A stretch of 64,000 nt of DNA from an uncultured Pseudomonadota bacterium (GTDB lineage: Bacteria; Pseudomonadota; Gammaproteobacteria; Steroidobacterales; Steroidobacteraceae): assembly GCA_903927005.1 (NCBI GenBank), contig CAIYLH010000113.1:33931-97930 (forward strand), written 5' to 3'. The notes below the pieces were generated by a model. That model was not told the origin of the DNA, did not search any database, and saw only the letters and a list, made by a program, of their open reading frames with translations. Below, one piece after another: positions 54,496 through 63,892 of this stretch (the stretch's first letter is position 1; every line of letters begins with the position of its first letter). The translations under genes were made by a program, and so were the position numbers.

Positions 54496-56907
54496 TCAGG
54501 TCCGCATTCTGGCGCCTGACGGGTCGAATGCAGGTTCCGCGAGGCGCACTGCGCCGCGCACTTCACCCATCAGTTCGACCGCGAAATCGCTCGTATGGTC
54601 AGCCACGTCATTGTTGACGTAGCCCATCGCGAGCGACTTGCCGACCGAGTGGCCGTAGCCGCCGGAGGTGACCCAGCCGACGACCTTGCCGGCGTGATAG
54701 ATCGGCTCGTCGCCGATTGCGTCCGCGTCGTTGGCATCCACGTCGAGTGTGATCAGCCGGCGCACGCCGCCGGAGGCCTTTTCGGCCTCGGCCGCAGCGC
54801 GGCCGATGAACTCCGGCTTCTTGAGGTCGACGAAGCGGCCCAGGCCCGCCTCGTACGGCCCGTAGATGGGCCGGTACTCGCGCGCCCAGGTGCCGAAGCT
54901 CTTCTCCAGTCGCAGCGAGTTGAGCGCCCGACCGCCGAGGTGCTTGAGCTCGAACTTCGCGCCGGCCTGGACCAGCAGGTCATACAGCGCGCGCTGGTAG
55001 TCGCTGGTAACCCACATCTCGTAGCCGATGTCGCCGGTGAACGAAACGCGACCGACCAGGGCCGGCACCATGCCGACGTCGATCTTCTTGAACGACATGA
55101 ACGGGAACGCCTTCGTCGACAGATCGTCCACGACCAGCGACTGCAGCAGTGCGCGCGCGTTGGGGCCGGCGACCGACAGGCCGGTGTACTCCATCGCGCA
55201 GGGCCGCACGGTGACGCCTGCGGGCGGCAGCGAGCGCTCGAACCAGCGCATGTAGAACACTTCGGCGGCGTAGGTGCCGACCACGAAGAAGCGCTCCTCG
55301 GACAGGCGCGCGATCGTGAAGTCGCCGATCAGGCGGCCACTGTCGTTGAGCATCGGCGAGAGCACCATCCGGCCGATCGCCGGCACCCGGTTCGCCATGA
55401 CCTTGGCCAGCCACTCGGCGGCGTTCGGGCCTGTGACCTCGAACTTGCCGTAGTTGGAGATCTCCAGCAGGCCGACCGAGTCGCGCAAGGCGCGGCACTC
55501 GGCGCCGACGTGCGGGTGTGCGTTGGAACGACGGAAAGTGATCTGCTCGTGCGGCTCGGTGCCCTTCGGCGCGAACCAAAGGGCGTGCTCAAGACCACAG
55601 TAGTCGCCGTAGACGGCGTTTTCCGCCGCCAGCTTCTCGTAGATTGGGGTTGTGCGCAGGGGGCGGGCAGCCGGCAGTTCCTCGTTCGGGAAACGAATGC
55701 GGAAGCGGCGCGAGTAGTTCTCGCGGACCTTCGCATTGGTGTAGGCGAGCGTGGCCCAGTCGCCGTAGCGGGCGACGTCCATGCCCCAGATGTCGGCACC
55801 CGGATCGCCGTTGACCATCCACTCCGCCAGCGCGAGGCCAACGCCGCCACCCTGGCTGAAGCCGGCCATGACGCCGCAGGCTACCCAGTAGTTCTTCAGT
55901 CCCTTGATCGGGCCGATCAGCGGATTGCCGTCCGGCGCGAAGGTGAACGGACCGTTGACGATCTTCTTGATGCCGGCGCTCTCGAGACGCGGGAAGTGCT
56001 TGAAACCCACCTCGAGGCTGGGCGCGATGCGCTCCAGGTCGTTCGGCAGCAGGTCCTGGCCGAAGTCCCACGGCGTCGTATGCGGCGCCCAGGGCACGCC
56101 CGCGCGCTCGTAGGTGCCCATCAGGATGCCGCCCCGCTCCTGGCGCATGTAGATCTCGCCCTCGAAGTCGATCGCGTGTAGCTGCTCCTGCTGGCCCTTG
56201 AACTCCGGGATGTCCTCGGTGATCAGGTACTGGTGTTCCATCGCGAGGATCGGCAGCTCGATGCCGACCATGCGGCCGACTTCGCGCGCCCACAGGCCGC
56301 CGGCGTTGACGATGTGCTCGGCATGGACATTGCCCTGGGTGGTGATCACGTCCCAGCTGCCGTCCGGCCGCTGCTTGGTGTCGACCACGCGGGTCTGGCG
56401 GACGATCTCGGCGCCGCCGATTTGCGCTGACTTCGCGTAGGCGTGGGTGACGCCGTAAGGGTCGACGTGACCTTCGATCGGGTCATACATCGCGCCTACG
56501 AAGTGCGCCTCATCCAGCAGCGGGAATTGCTTCTTGGCCTCGGCCACGGAGATCAGCTCGAGGTCCATGCCCAGGTAGCGGCCGCGGGCCTTGGCCATCT
56601 TCAGCCAGTCCAGCCGCTCGGGCGTGCCGGCCAGCATGATGCCGCCGGTGATGTGCACGCCGCACGACTGCCCGGAGATCGCTTCGATCTCCTTGTACAG
56701 ATTGATGGTGTACTGCTGCAGCTTGGCGACATTGGGGTCGCCATTGACGGTGTGCATGCCGCCTGCGGCGTGCCAGGTTGAGCCGGAGGTGAGTTCCGCG
56801 CGCTCGATCAAGAGCACGTCCTTCCAGCCTGCCTTGGTCAGGTGGTAGAGCACGCTCGCCCCGACCACGCCGCCGCCGATTACCGCCACTTGTACGTGAG
56901 TGCGCAT
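54496..56907 (-). CDS. Dimethylglycine/sarcosine dehydrogenase-like flavoprotein with GcvT domain
   Basis: An 803-residue two-module enzyme. The N-terminal DAO-type FAD domain has VAVIGGGVVGASVLYHL and SGSTWHAAGGMH; the His of TWHAAG is where dimethylglycine dehydrogenase carries covalent FAD. The C-terminal half is a GcvT/aminomethyltransferase (folate-binding) domain (LLEISNYGKFEVTGPNAAEWL, VTSGGYGHSVGKSLAMGYV). Such enzymes oxidise N-methylamines and pass the methylene group to tetrahydrofolate. It follows the MttB-family gene by 80 bases on the same strand, suggesting successive demethylation steps on a trimethylammonium substrate. Confidence 0.92.
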   Translation of the reverse strand: MRTHVQVAVIGGGVVGASVLYHLTKAGWKDVLLIERAELTSGSTWHAAGGMHTVNGDPNVAKLQQYTINLYKEIEAISGQSCGVHITGGIMLAGTPERLDWLKMAKARGRYLGMDLELISVAEAKKQFPLLDEAHFVGAMYDPIEGHVDPYGVTHAYAKSAQIGGAEIVRQTRVVDTKQRPDGSWDVITTQGNVHAEHIVNAGGLWAREVGRMVGIELPILAMEHQYLITEDIPEFKGQQEQLHAIDFEGEIYMRQERGGILMGTYERAGVPWAPHTTPWDFGQDLLPNDLERIAPSLEVGFKHFPRLESAGIKKIVNGPFTFAPDGNPLIGPIKGLKNYWVACGVMAGFSQGGGVGLALAEWMVNGDPGADIWGMDVARYGDWATLAYTNAKVRENYSRRFRIRFPNEELPAARPLRTTPIYEKLAAENAVYGDYCGLEHALWFAPKGTEPHEQITFRRSNAHPHVGAECRALRDSVGLLEISNYGKFEVTGPNAAEWLAKVMANRVPAIGRMVLSPMLNDSGRLIGDFTIARLSEERFFVVGTYAAEVFYMRWFERSLPPAGVTVRPCAMEYTGLSVAGPNARALLQSLVVDDLSTKAFPFMSFKKIDVGMVPALVGRVSFTGDIGYEMWVTSDYQRALYDLLVQAGAKFELKHLGGRALNSLRLEKSFGTWAREYRPIYGPYEAGLGRFVDLKKPEFIGRAAAEAEKASGGVRRLITLDVDANDADAIGDEPIYHAGKVVGWVTSGGYGHSVGKSLAMGYVNNDVADHTSDFAVELMGEVRGAVRLAEPAFDPSGARMRT

Positions 56908-56987
56908 ATCGTCCTCGATTCAGTAGTTCATGCAGTTGCAGTCGCGGCGCCCGTGGCGCCGCAGCTTTAAAGAGTCCCGGGGTCGGC

Positions 56988-58544
56988 TCAGCTGACCGGC
57001 GGCGCGCCGCCTTCGGCCACGCGCCGTGCGACGAAGCTGTCCAGCGCCTCCAGTACCGCCGGATCCCGCGCGGGAGCGACGTAGTTTGCCAGCGTTTCCT
57101 GCCAGATCGTATGCGCTCGTTCCGTCGCCGTCTGCGCACCCGCCTCGGTCCACTGGCCGTAGTTGCGCCAGTCGGACACCAGCGGGGCGTAGAACGCGGT
57201 CCGGTAGCGGGCCATCGTATGTGCGCAGCCGAAGAAGTGACCACTGGGTCCGACCTCGGCAATCGCATCGAGCGCAAGGTCGGCGGCCGTCGCCGGCACT
57301 TCCTGGAAGGACTCGGCGAACATCTGCAGCATCTCGATGTCCAGGATGAACTTCTCGTACGAGCAGGTCAGCCCGCTTTCGAGCCAGCCGGCCGCGTGCA
57401 ACATGAAGTTGCAGCCGCCCAGCAGTGCACCCCACAGGCTCATCTGCGACTCGTAGGCCGCCTGCGCGTCAGGCGAGTTCGAGGCGGTCGCGTTCGACGA
57501 GCGCCACGGCAGGCCGATGTGACGGGCGAGCTGGCCGGCGCCGAAGGAGGACTTGACGTACTCGGGCGTACCGAATGCCGGCGAGCCCGACTTCATGTCG
57601 ACGTTCGAGGTGAAGCTGCCGTAGATGATCGGCGCGCCGGGACGGGTGATCTGCGCGAGCACGAGACCGGCCAGCGCCTCGGCATGGGCGAGCGTCAGCG
57701 CGCCTGCAATCGTCACCGGTGCCATCGCGCCTGCGAGGGTGAACGGCGTGATGATCGTCGGCTGGCCGGCGGCGGCGAAGTTCATGATGCCGTCGGCCAT
57801 CGGGATGTCGAGCTGCAGCGGCGAGTTCGTGTTGATGACCGCGACCGTGTAAGGGCGCGAGCGGAACTCTTCCTCGGTCAGTCCGTAGGCGATGCGGATC
57901 AGCTCGAAGTTGTCGGCGATCTGGCCAGCGCCGCGGGCGTAGACCAGCGGAATCTTGTCGGTCAGGTTGAGCATCGCGCGCGTCGTCTCGAGATGACGCA
58001 CGTGGATCGGGATGTCCTGTGGCTCGACACCACCGCCGAGTACGTGCAGTACCTCGAAGCTCTGCGTGAGCTTCATGATGTTGCAGAAGTCCTCGAAGGT
58101 GCCGGCGCGGCGGCCGCGCTTGATGTCCATGATGTTAGGCGGACCGGAGGTCGGCGCGAACACGACATGGCGGCCCGACATCGGCATGTGACGGGACTCG
58201 TCGCGGCCGTGCAGGGTGATCTCGCGCGGCGCGCTGGCGAGGGACTGGGCGACCAGGCCGCGGTCGAAGCGGACCATCTGCGTTGACCGGTCGACGGTAG
58301 CGCCGCCCGCGGCGTAGCGTTCGATCGCCTCCGGCAGCAGCACGCGGATGCCCTGGTTCTCGAGGATCATCAGCGCCGCTTCGTGGATCGCAGCGACGTG
58401 GTCGTCGGAGAAAACCTTCAGCGGCTCGAACGGATTGGTGAGGTGGCGATAGCTGCGCGAGCGATCGACGACGGGCACGGCGCTGGCGGCGCTGGCGGGG
58501 CGGCGGCGCCCGCGGCGTTCGGTCTGGTCTCCACGTTCTGACAT
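56988..58544 (-). CDS. Trimethylamine methyltransferase (MttB)-family protein, non-pyrrolysine
   Basis: A 518-residue TIM-barrel protein of the MttB superfamily. Family blocks include GPPNIMDIKRGRRAGT, PLQLDIPMADGIMNFAAAGQ, ITPFTLAGAMAPVTIAGALT, SNVDMKSGSPAFGTPEY and FILDIEMLQMFAESF. The reading frame has no internal amber codon, so it is of the non-pyrrolysine type, where members such as MtgB demethylate glycine betaine or proline betaine to a corrinoid protein. No corrinoid protein gene is present here. The start at 58544 is used; a longer in-frame reading runs into the LysR gene region. Confidence 0.88.
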   Translation of the reverse strand: MSERGDQTERRGRRRPASAASAVPVVDRSRSYRHLTNPFEPLKVFSDDHVAAIHEAALMILENQGIRVLLPEAIERYAAGGATVDRSTQMVRFDRGLVAQSLASAPREITLHGRDESRHMPMSGRHVVFAPTSGPPNIMDIKRGRRAGTFEDFCNIMKLTQSFEVLHVLGGGVEPQDIPIHVRHLETTRAMLNLTDKIPLVYARGAGQIADNFELIRIAYGLTEEEFRSRPYTVAVINTNSPLQLDIPMADGIMNFAAAGQPTIITPFTLAGAMAPVTIAGALTLAHAEALAGLVLAQITRPGAPIIYGSFTSNVDMKSGSPAFGTPEYVKSSFGAGQLARHIGLPWRSSNATASNSPDAQAAYESQMSLWGALLGGCNFMLHAAGWLESGLTCSYEKFILDIEMLQMFAESFQEVPATAADLALDAIAEVGPSGHFFGCAHTMARYRTAFYAPLVSDWRNYGQWTEAGAQTATERAHTIWQETLANYVAPARDPAVLEALDSFVARRVAEGGAPPVS

Positions 58545-58624
58545 TTGCGTACTGCTCCGGCGAGTCTGTTTGGGCGGGTGGCTGGCGTTTCGGCAGAAAT
58601 CTGCCCTCGCGCGTGCCAGGGGTT

Positions 58625-59590
58625 TTAGTCGTTGGATTCGGCGCCGCGCGGCGCGGCATCCTCGGCGATCTTGGGCGGGCCGAAGTGTTTGATCAGCCAT
58701 GAGCGGAACAGCGCGATCGCGGTGTCGCTCAGGGCCTCGGGTTGGGTCACGAGGTAGTAGCCGTAGCCTTCGTCCAGCGTGACGTCGAACGGCCGGACCA
58801 GGCGGCCGCTGGCGAGATCGTCGCGGAACAGGTTCAGGTCGACCAGCGCCACGCCTTCGCCGGACAGTGCGTACTGCACCGCGAGTAGTGCTGTGTCGAA
58901 CACCAGGCCACGCTCGAAGTTCACCGGCGAGAGGTGCTGCTGCTTCACCAGCTGCGCCCAGATGTGGTGGCGCGGCAGGTCGGCGATACGCACGTGGATA
59001 AGCTCGTTGTCCCGCAGGAACGTCGCCAGGTCCTTGCCTGCGTGCTGCCGGGCGAGATCCGGGTGGCAGAGGATGCCGAGCTTGACCGGCCACAGCAGGT
59101 CCGAGACGAGGTCGGTGACCGTGGGCTTTGAGTACACGACCGCCACGTCGACGTCGCTCGGCGGTGGCCCTACGCCATAGGGACTGACCAGGTCGATCTC
59201 TACCTCGGCGTTCGCGCGGCGGAAGTCGCGCAGGATGGGCACGGCGAGGTGGACGGCGAAGCTGGGCGGCATCTGCACGCGCAGGGTACGCAGGGTAGGT
59301 GCGCCGGCGTGACGGATCTCGTCGAGCGCGTACTCAAGGCGGTCGAGCGACTTCGACACCACCGGCAGCAGGTGCTGGCCCGCGGTGGTCAGCACCAGCG
59401 CGTGCGGGCGACGGTCGAAAAGTTGCACGCCGATCAGCTTCTCGAGCGAGATGACATGCCGCGACAGGGCGCTCTGCGAGATCAGCAGCGCGTTCGCAGC
59501 GCCGGTGAAACTGCCGTGTTTGGCGACCGCCTCGAAGGCCCGCAGCGCGTTCAGCGGCAGCCAGCGGCGATCTATCCGAACTCGCTCCAT
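58625..59590 (-). CDS. LysR-family regulator (GcvA-like)
   Basis: A 321-residue LysR regulator with the winged HTH at residues ~10-65 (LNALRAFEAVAKHGSFTGAA, SQSALSRHVISLEKLIGVQL) and a periplasmic-binding-like effector domain. The start and RAFE..AKHGSFT.AA pattern are those of GcvA-type regulators. The ATG at 59590 has a perfect AGGAGG six bases before it, which decides the start. It is upstream of the methyltransferase/flavoprotein/oxidase genes on the same strand and divergent from the alcohol dehydrogenase, so it may control both sets. Confidence 0.92.
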   Translation of the reverse strand: MERVRIDRRWLPLNALRAFEAVAKHGSFTGAANALLISQSALSRHVISLEKLIGVQLFDRRPHALVLTTAGQHLLPVVSKSLDRLEYALDEIRHAGAPTLRTLRVQMPPSFAVHLAVPILRDFRRANAEVEIDLVSPYGVGPPPSDVDVAVVYSKPTVTDLVSDLLWPVKLGILCHPDLARQHAGKDLATFLRDNELIHVRIADLPRHHIWAQLVKQQHLSPVNFERGLVFDTALLAVQYALSGEGVALVDLNLFRDDLASGRLVRPFDVTLDEGYGYYLVTQPEALSDTAIALFRSWLIKHFGPPKIAEDAAPRGAESND

Positions 59591-59948
59591 TCTCGCCTCC
59601 TCGGCAACGGCGACTGGGGGTACGCCTGACGGTGCCCAGAGCCGGTTATTGTACGGCGTAGGCATCGCTGACGGGGGGTGTAGGGCGCGTTCAGGGTGGG
59701 GCAAGCGCCGATTGCGCGCCAATGCCTTTTTTGGATCCCCCGATGCATTTTCTCGGCTTCTACCGCAGCCCCGTCTGTGGAAGTCTGCAGCGGGCTAGGT
59801 ACCGTTCCGGTCTGGCGCTTTCTGGTTCTCGCACGCAGGCTCCGCCTTCGCGCCAACCCGGCTGTCACTAAAGGCGCCGTCCGGGCCCGTCTACGTTCCC
59901 CCACGCGGGGTCCTTCGTTTTCCTGCCGGCTCCACCGCAGAGGCTGTC
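59591..59948. promoter_or_regulatory. Divergent regulatory region between lysR and alcohol dehydrogenase genes
   Basis: 358 bases without a gene. It contains ATTG-N5-CAAT at 59711-59723, an inverted repeat of the kind bound by LysR dimers, followed by a T6 run. It must hold the divergent promoters. I see no RNA gene, mobile element or further clear hairpin in it. Short frames here lack RBS or conserved composition. Confidence 0.4.
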
Positions 59949-61106
59949 ATGTCCATCATCCAACTTGCCCGGGTTCCTGAAATCGTCCAGGGCGCAGGCG
60001 CCCTCGAGACGCTAGGCCAGACCCTTACTGGCCGGATTGCCGCGGGGAGCGCCGTCCTGTTGGTCGCCGACCCCGGCCTCAAGGACGCCGGTTTCATCGA
60101 TTCCGCCAGCGCTTCACTGGCCGCGGCGGGCTTTCGCGTGGTGGCGTTCACCGACGTGAAGAGTGACCCGACGATGGCGCAGGTCGATGCCGCCACGGAT
60201 CTGGCCCGTCAGGAACGCGCCAGCGCGGTCGTCGCGATCGGCGGGGGTTCGGCCATGGACGTCGGCAAGACGATCGCCGGCATCGCCGGCGGCAGCCAGG
60301 GCGCGGCTCACTACGGTCTGTGCGCCAACCCGTTCCCCGCCTCCCGGCTGTATTCGGTCTGCATTCCGACCACCTCGGGGACCGGCTCGGAGGCCACCCG
60401 CACGGCCGTGCTTGCCGATGCGCAGCACACCAAGGTCTGGCTGTGGGGCGATGAGCTCAAGCCTGCGTTGATTGTGCTCGACCCGGTGCTGACGGTGGGC
60501 CTGCCGGCGGCACTCACCGCTGCAACCGGCATTGATGCGCTGGTGCATGCGCTGGAGGCGTCCACCAATGCCAACGCGCATGCGGCCAACGATCTGTATT
60601 GCCACGTTGCCATCCGTCTGGTCGTGAAGCACCTGGTGCGCGCAGTCGAGACGCCGCGCGACCTGGAGGCCCGCGGCGGCCTGCAGTGGGCCGCGACCCT
60701 AGGCGGCATCTCGATCGATAACTGTGGCACCGCGATCGCGCACAACATCGGTCACGCGCTCGCCTCGCTGCGGCCGGTGCACCATGGCCGCGCGGTGGGT
60801 CTTGCGCTGCGCGCGACGCTTGCCTGGAATGCCGAGCACGACACCGATGGCCGCTACGCGGCGATCGCAGCCCTGATGGGCGAGCCGCGCGACGCGGCGC
60901 GACTTGCGCCGGCCTTCGAGCGGCTGCTACGTGCCTCGGGCGTGAAGATCTCGCTCGCCGGCGAAGGCCATGACCACATCACGCCGGCGGATCTGGCCGC
61001 GCAAATGGCCCGCCCGGAGAACGAGGCGATGCGTCGTTCGAACAAGCGTGCGGTCGCGGACGCCGACCTGCTGACCTTCGCCACTGCCGTACTTTCGGGA
61101 CGCTGA
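59949..61106 (+). CDS. Iron-containing (group III) alcohol dehydrogenase
   Basis: A 385-residue NAD-linked dehydrogenase. The nucleotide loop AIGGGSAMDVGKTIAGI, TTSGTGSEATRTAVL and the metal-binding residues DALVHALEAS, NNIGHA-type HNIGHALASLRPVHHGRAV (Asp and three His) are visible. The family oxidises or reduces a wide range of alcohols; the pairing with an aldehyde dehydrogenase four bases downstream suggests alcohol to carboxylate oxidation, for example of choline-like or other substrate-derived alcohols. Exact substrate unknown. Confidence 0.93.
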   Translation: MSIIQLARVPEIVQGAGALETLGQTLTGRIAAGSAVLLVADPGLKDAGFIDSASASLAAAGFRVVAFTDVKSDPTMAQVDAATDLARQERASAVVAIGGGSAMDVGKTIAGIAGGSQGAAHYGLCANPFPASRLYSVCIPTTSGTGSEATRTAVLADAQHTKVWLWGDELKPALIVLDPVLTVGLPAALTAATGIDALVHALEASTNANAHAANDLYCHVAIRLVVKHLVRAVETPRDLEARGGLQWAATLGGISIDNCGTAIAHNIGHALASLRPVHHGRAVGLALRATLAWNAEHDTDGRYAAIAALMGEPRDAARLAPAFERLLRASGVKISLAGEGHDHITPADLAAQMARPENEAMRRSNKRAVADADLLTFATAVLSGR

Positions 61107-61110
61107 CACC

Positions 61111-62616
61111 ATGACCGACAATCTGCATAGCCGCGATCGCGCGGCCTGGGAAGCGCGCGTCGCGGCGCTTGCGATCGAGGGCCGCTCGTTCATCGACGGC
61201 AGGCTGGTTGACGCCCGCAGTGGTCTTAACTTCGAGCGCATCAGTCCGATCAACGGTCGTGTCGTGGCGTCCATCGCCCGCTGCGAGGGCCACGACGTGG
61301 ATGTGGCGGTGGCTTCCGCGCGTGCCGCCTACGAGCGTGGCGACTGGCGTCGAACCGATCCCAAGGAGCGCAAGCGAGTGCTGCTGCGCTTCGCCGAGCT
61401 CATCCGCGCCGACCTTGAGCTGCTCGCCATGCTCGAGACGCTGGATGTGGGCAAGCCGATCCTGAACTCGGTTAACGTGGACGTGCCGTTCGCGGCTGAT
61501 TGCATTGCGTATTACGCGGAGTTTGCCGACAAGCTCTATGACGAGGTTGCACCGACCGCAGGCAATGAACTTGCGCTGGTGCGGCGTGAGCCGCTAGGCG
61601 TGATCGGTGCGATCGTGCCGTGGAACTACCCGCTGATCATCAGTGCCTGGAAGCTGGGCCCTGCGCTGCTGGGCGGCAACTCGGTGGTGCTCAAGCCTGC
61701 CGAGCAGTCGTCGCTGAGCGCGATTCGGCTCGCTCAGCTGGCGGTCGAGGCGGGTCTGCCGCCTGGCGTTCTGAACGTCGTCACCGGCTATGGCGAGGAA
61801 GCCGGCAAGGCGCTCGCGCTGCACAATGACGTCGACATGATCAGCTTCACCGGCTCGACCGAGGTCGGCAAGCTGATGCTGCGCTATGCGGGCGAGTCCA
61901 ACCTCAAGCGTGTCGCACTCGAGTGCGGCGGCAAGAGCCCGCATGTCGTGATGGCCGATGCCGACCTCGAGGCCGCAGCGTCGGGCATCGCCTGGGGCAT
62001 CTATTACAATCAGGGCGAGACCTGTCACGCCGGCTCCCGGGTCATCGTGCACGAGAGCGTGCGCGAAGCGCTGATAGAGGGCATCGAGAAGGTTGCCGCC
62101 ACCATTACGCTGGGTCATCCGTTCGAGCCGTCGACGCAGATGGGGGCGCTGATCGATCAGGGCCACATGAACCGGGTGCTGGGTTACATCGCATCCGGCA
62201 TCGCCGAGGGCGCGAAGGTTGCATTCGGCGGCCGGCAGGTCATGCAGGACAGCGGCGGTTACTACGTCGAAGCGACCGTGCTCGACGCGGTACAGCCGTC
62301 GATGAAGGTCGCGCAAGAGGAGATCTTCGGCCCCGTGCTAACGGTCTCGACGTTCCGCGAGGAGGCTGAGGCGCTAGCCAAGGCCAACGACTCGATCTAC
62401 GGTCTCGCGGCGGCCGTCTGGACCGCTGACATGAATGTCGCGCACCGGATGTCGAATGCGCTGCGCGGTGGCACGGTCTGGGTCAACACCTACGACCGCT
62501 CGTCGCTGGCGACGCCGTTTGGCGGCTTCAAGCAGTCCGGCTTCGGCCGCGACCGCTCGCCCCATGCCATCGACAAGTACATGGATTTCAAGACCATCTG
62601 GACGGCCTACAAGTGA
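61111..62616 (+). CDS. NAD-dependent aldehyde dehydrogenase
   Basis: A 501-residue aldehyde dehydrogenase. The catalytic Cys305 is in GETCHAGSR and the general-base Glu271 in LECGGKSPH; the NAD loop ISFTGSTEVGK and the oxyanion-forming IVPWNYPL are present. The long N-terminus and the substrate-pocket context resemble the betaine-aldehyde/gamma-aminobutyraldehyde (PuuC/BetB) group, but specificity is not decidable by eye. Its stop overlaps the enolase-superfamily start (GTGA). Confidence 0.93.
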   Translation: MTDNLHSRDRAAWEARVAALAIEGRSFIDGRLVDARSGLNFERISPINGRVVASIARCEGHDVDVAVASARAAYERGDWRRTDPKERKRVLLRFAELIRADLELLAMLETLDVGKPILNSVNVDVPFAADCIAYYAEFADKLYDEVAPTAGNELALVRREPLGVIGAIVPWNYPLIISAWKLGPALLGGNSVVLKPAEQSSLSAIRLAQLAVEAGLPPGVLNVVTGYGEEAGKALALHNDVDMISFTGSTEVGKLMLRYAGESNLKRVALECGGKSPHVVMADADLEAAASGIAWGIYYNQGETCHAGSRVIVHESVREALIEGIEKVAATITLGHPFEPSTQMGALIDQGHMNRVLGYIASGIAEGAKVAFGGRQVMQDSGGYYVEATVLDAVQPSMKVAQEEIFGPVLTVSTFREEAEALAKANDSIYGLAAAVWTADMNVAHRMSNALRGGTVWVNTYDRSSLATPFGGFKQSGFGRDRSPHAIDKYMDFKTIWTAYK

Positions 62617-63734
62617 GCGTCATCCATCGCATCGCCTCGATCACGGTCAGCCACCACCGGCTGCCGCTGGATCCGCCGTTTCACGCCAGCTGGGACACCA
62701 AGCCGCGTGTGCACTTCGACGCCACCGTCGTGCGCGTGCGCACCGACACGGGCCTCGAGGGGGTGGGCTCCGGCGACCTGATGGTGGGGTTCGCCGGCCA
62801 CGAGTCGTTGTTCGTCGGTCAGGATGCGATGGCGATCGAGCGCCACTACCGGGTCCTGTCGCACATCGACTTCCACTACGGCCGCTGCTGGCCGCTGGAT
62901 CTTGCGCTATGGGATCTGGCCGGCAAGATCACCGGCCAGCCCTGCTGGAAGCTGCTCGGCGGCCTGGCAGGTCGCGTACGCGCCTATGCCTCCAGCGGCA
63001 CGCTCCGCAATCCCACGCAGATGGCCGACTGCGCCGAGCAAATGCTGGAGCAGGGCTTCCCGGCGCTGAAGGTGCGCTTTCATCGCGGCGACTGGCGTGA
63101 CGACATCCGTGCGCTGGAGGCAGTGCGAGCCCGGGTCGGCGAGCGGCTGGAGCTGATGGTCGACTGCAATCAGGGCTGGCGCATGCCGTGGGACACGGCA
63201 GCTCCGTGGTCGCTCAAGGATGCGCTGACGGTCGCGCGCGAACTGGAGCGGCTGAAGGTCTACTGGATGGAGGAGCCGCTGCATCGCGGCGATCGCGCCG
63301 GCATGCGCGCGCTGCGCGGCATGACCGACCTGCGTATCGCTGGTGGCGAGATGACCCGCCAGCTGCATGAGTTCCGCGACCTGATCACGGACGGCTGCCT
63401 GGACATACTGCAGCCGGACGTCGCGCTGGTGGGTGGTATCACCGGCCTGCGTCGCGTCGCGCTGATGGCGCAGGAGCACAACCTCGTGTTCACGCCGCAC
63501 ACGTGGACGAATGGCATGGGCGTGACCGCCAACGCTCACCTAGCCGCAGGGCTGGCCGACTCGCCGTTCCTGGAGTTCCCGTACGATCCGCCGGAGTGGA
63601 GCCTTGATAGGCGCGACTTCATCATGGCGACGCCGCTCACCGTCGATGCGCAGGGCTGGATCAACCTCGGCGATGCGCCGGGCATGGGTTATGCGCTGGA
63701 CGAAGATCGTCTGGGAGAGACGCGGCTCGGCTAG
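62613..63734 (+). CDS. Enolase-superfamily enzyme (mandelate-racemase-like)
   Basis: A 373-residue TIM-barrel enzyme with the N-terminal capping domain (SVIHRIASITVSHHRLPLDP) and barrel motifs: KVR at residues 153-155 (K153, R155) in place of the KxK of racemases, VDCNQGW (Asp, Asn metal ligands), MEEPLHR (Glu), AGGEMT (Glu) and a terminal HTWTNGMG (His). Lys-x-Arg with a C-terminal His is usual for sugar-acid dehydratases and some epimerases. Substrate is not assignable; in context it might act on a betaine or hydroxy acid. It begins with GTG at the aldehyde dehydrogenase stop. Confidence 0.87.
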   Translation: MSVIHRIASITVSHHRLPLDPPFHASWDTKPRVHFDATVVRVRTDTGLEGVGSGDLMVGFAGHESLFVGQDAMAIERHYRVLSHIDFHYGRCWPLDLALWDLAGKITGQPCWKLLGGLAGRVRAYASSGTLRNPTQMADCAEQMLEQGFPALKVRFHRGDWRDDIRALEAVRARVGERLELMVDCNQGWRMPWDTAAPWSLKDALTVARELERLKVYWMEEPLHRGDRAGMRALRGMTDLRIAGGEMTRQLHEFRDLITDGCLDILQPDVALVGGITGLRRVALMAQEHNLVFTPHTWTNGMGVTANAHLAAGLADSPFLEFPYDPPEWSLDRRDFIMATPLTVDAQGWINLGDAPGMGYALDEDRLGETRLG

Positions 63735-63827
63735 GCGTCGCGGCACTTGCGGCCTGAGCCGAGTTCTAACTTGGTGCGCGGCGGTGCTCGGCACTTGCCG
63801 CCGCCACAACTGGTGCTCATGCCGCCG

Positions 63828-63892
63828 CCCCGACACGCGCTATCCTTAGCCTTGCGCGGACGAGGTGTCCGGCTTGCCCGCGCGTGTCGGGG
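63828..63892. repeat. 13-bp perfect inverted repeat spanning the 3' end of tnpB
   Basis: CCCCGACACGCGC at 63828-63840 and GCGCGTGTCGGGG at 63880-63892 pair perfectly across 39 bases that include the tnpB stop codon; inside them CGGAC / GTCCG (63857-63871) forms a nested hairpin. This is where IS200/IS605 elements encode the omega-RNA that guides TnpB. Confidence 0.7.

Noticed and set aside
54595..56181. A 528-codon plus-strand frame inside the dimethylglycine dehydrogenase-like gene
   Set aside because: Antisense shadow with no motif; the minus-strand protein has FAD and GcvT signatures throughout.
56988..58544. MttB-family gene as a pyrrolysine-containing trimethylamine methyltransferase
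   Set aside because: The frame has no internal TAG codon, so it belongs to the non-pyrrolysine branch.
59696..59980. Small plus-strand frame in the lysR-adh gap
   Set aside because: No RBS, Arg/Ser/Pro-rich, and it overlaps the alcohol dehydrogenase start in another frame.
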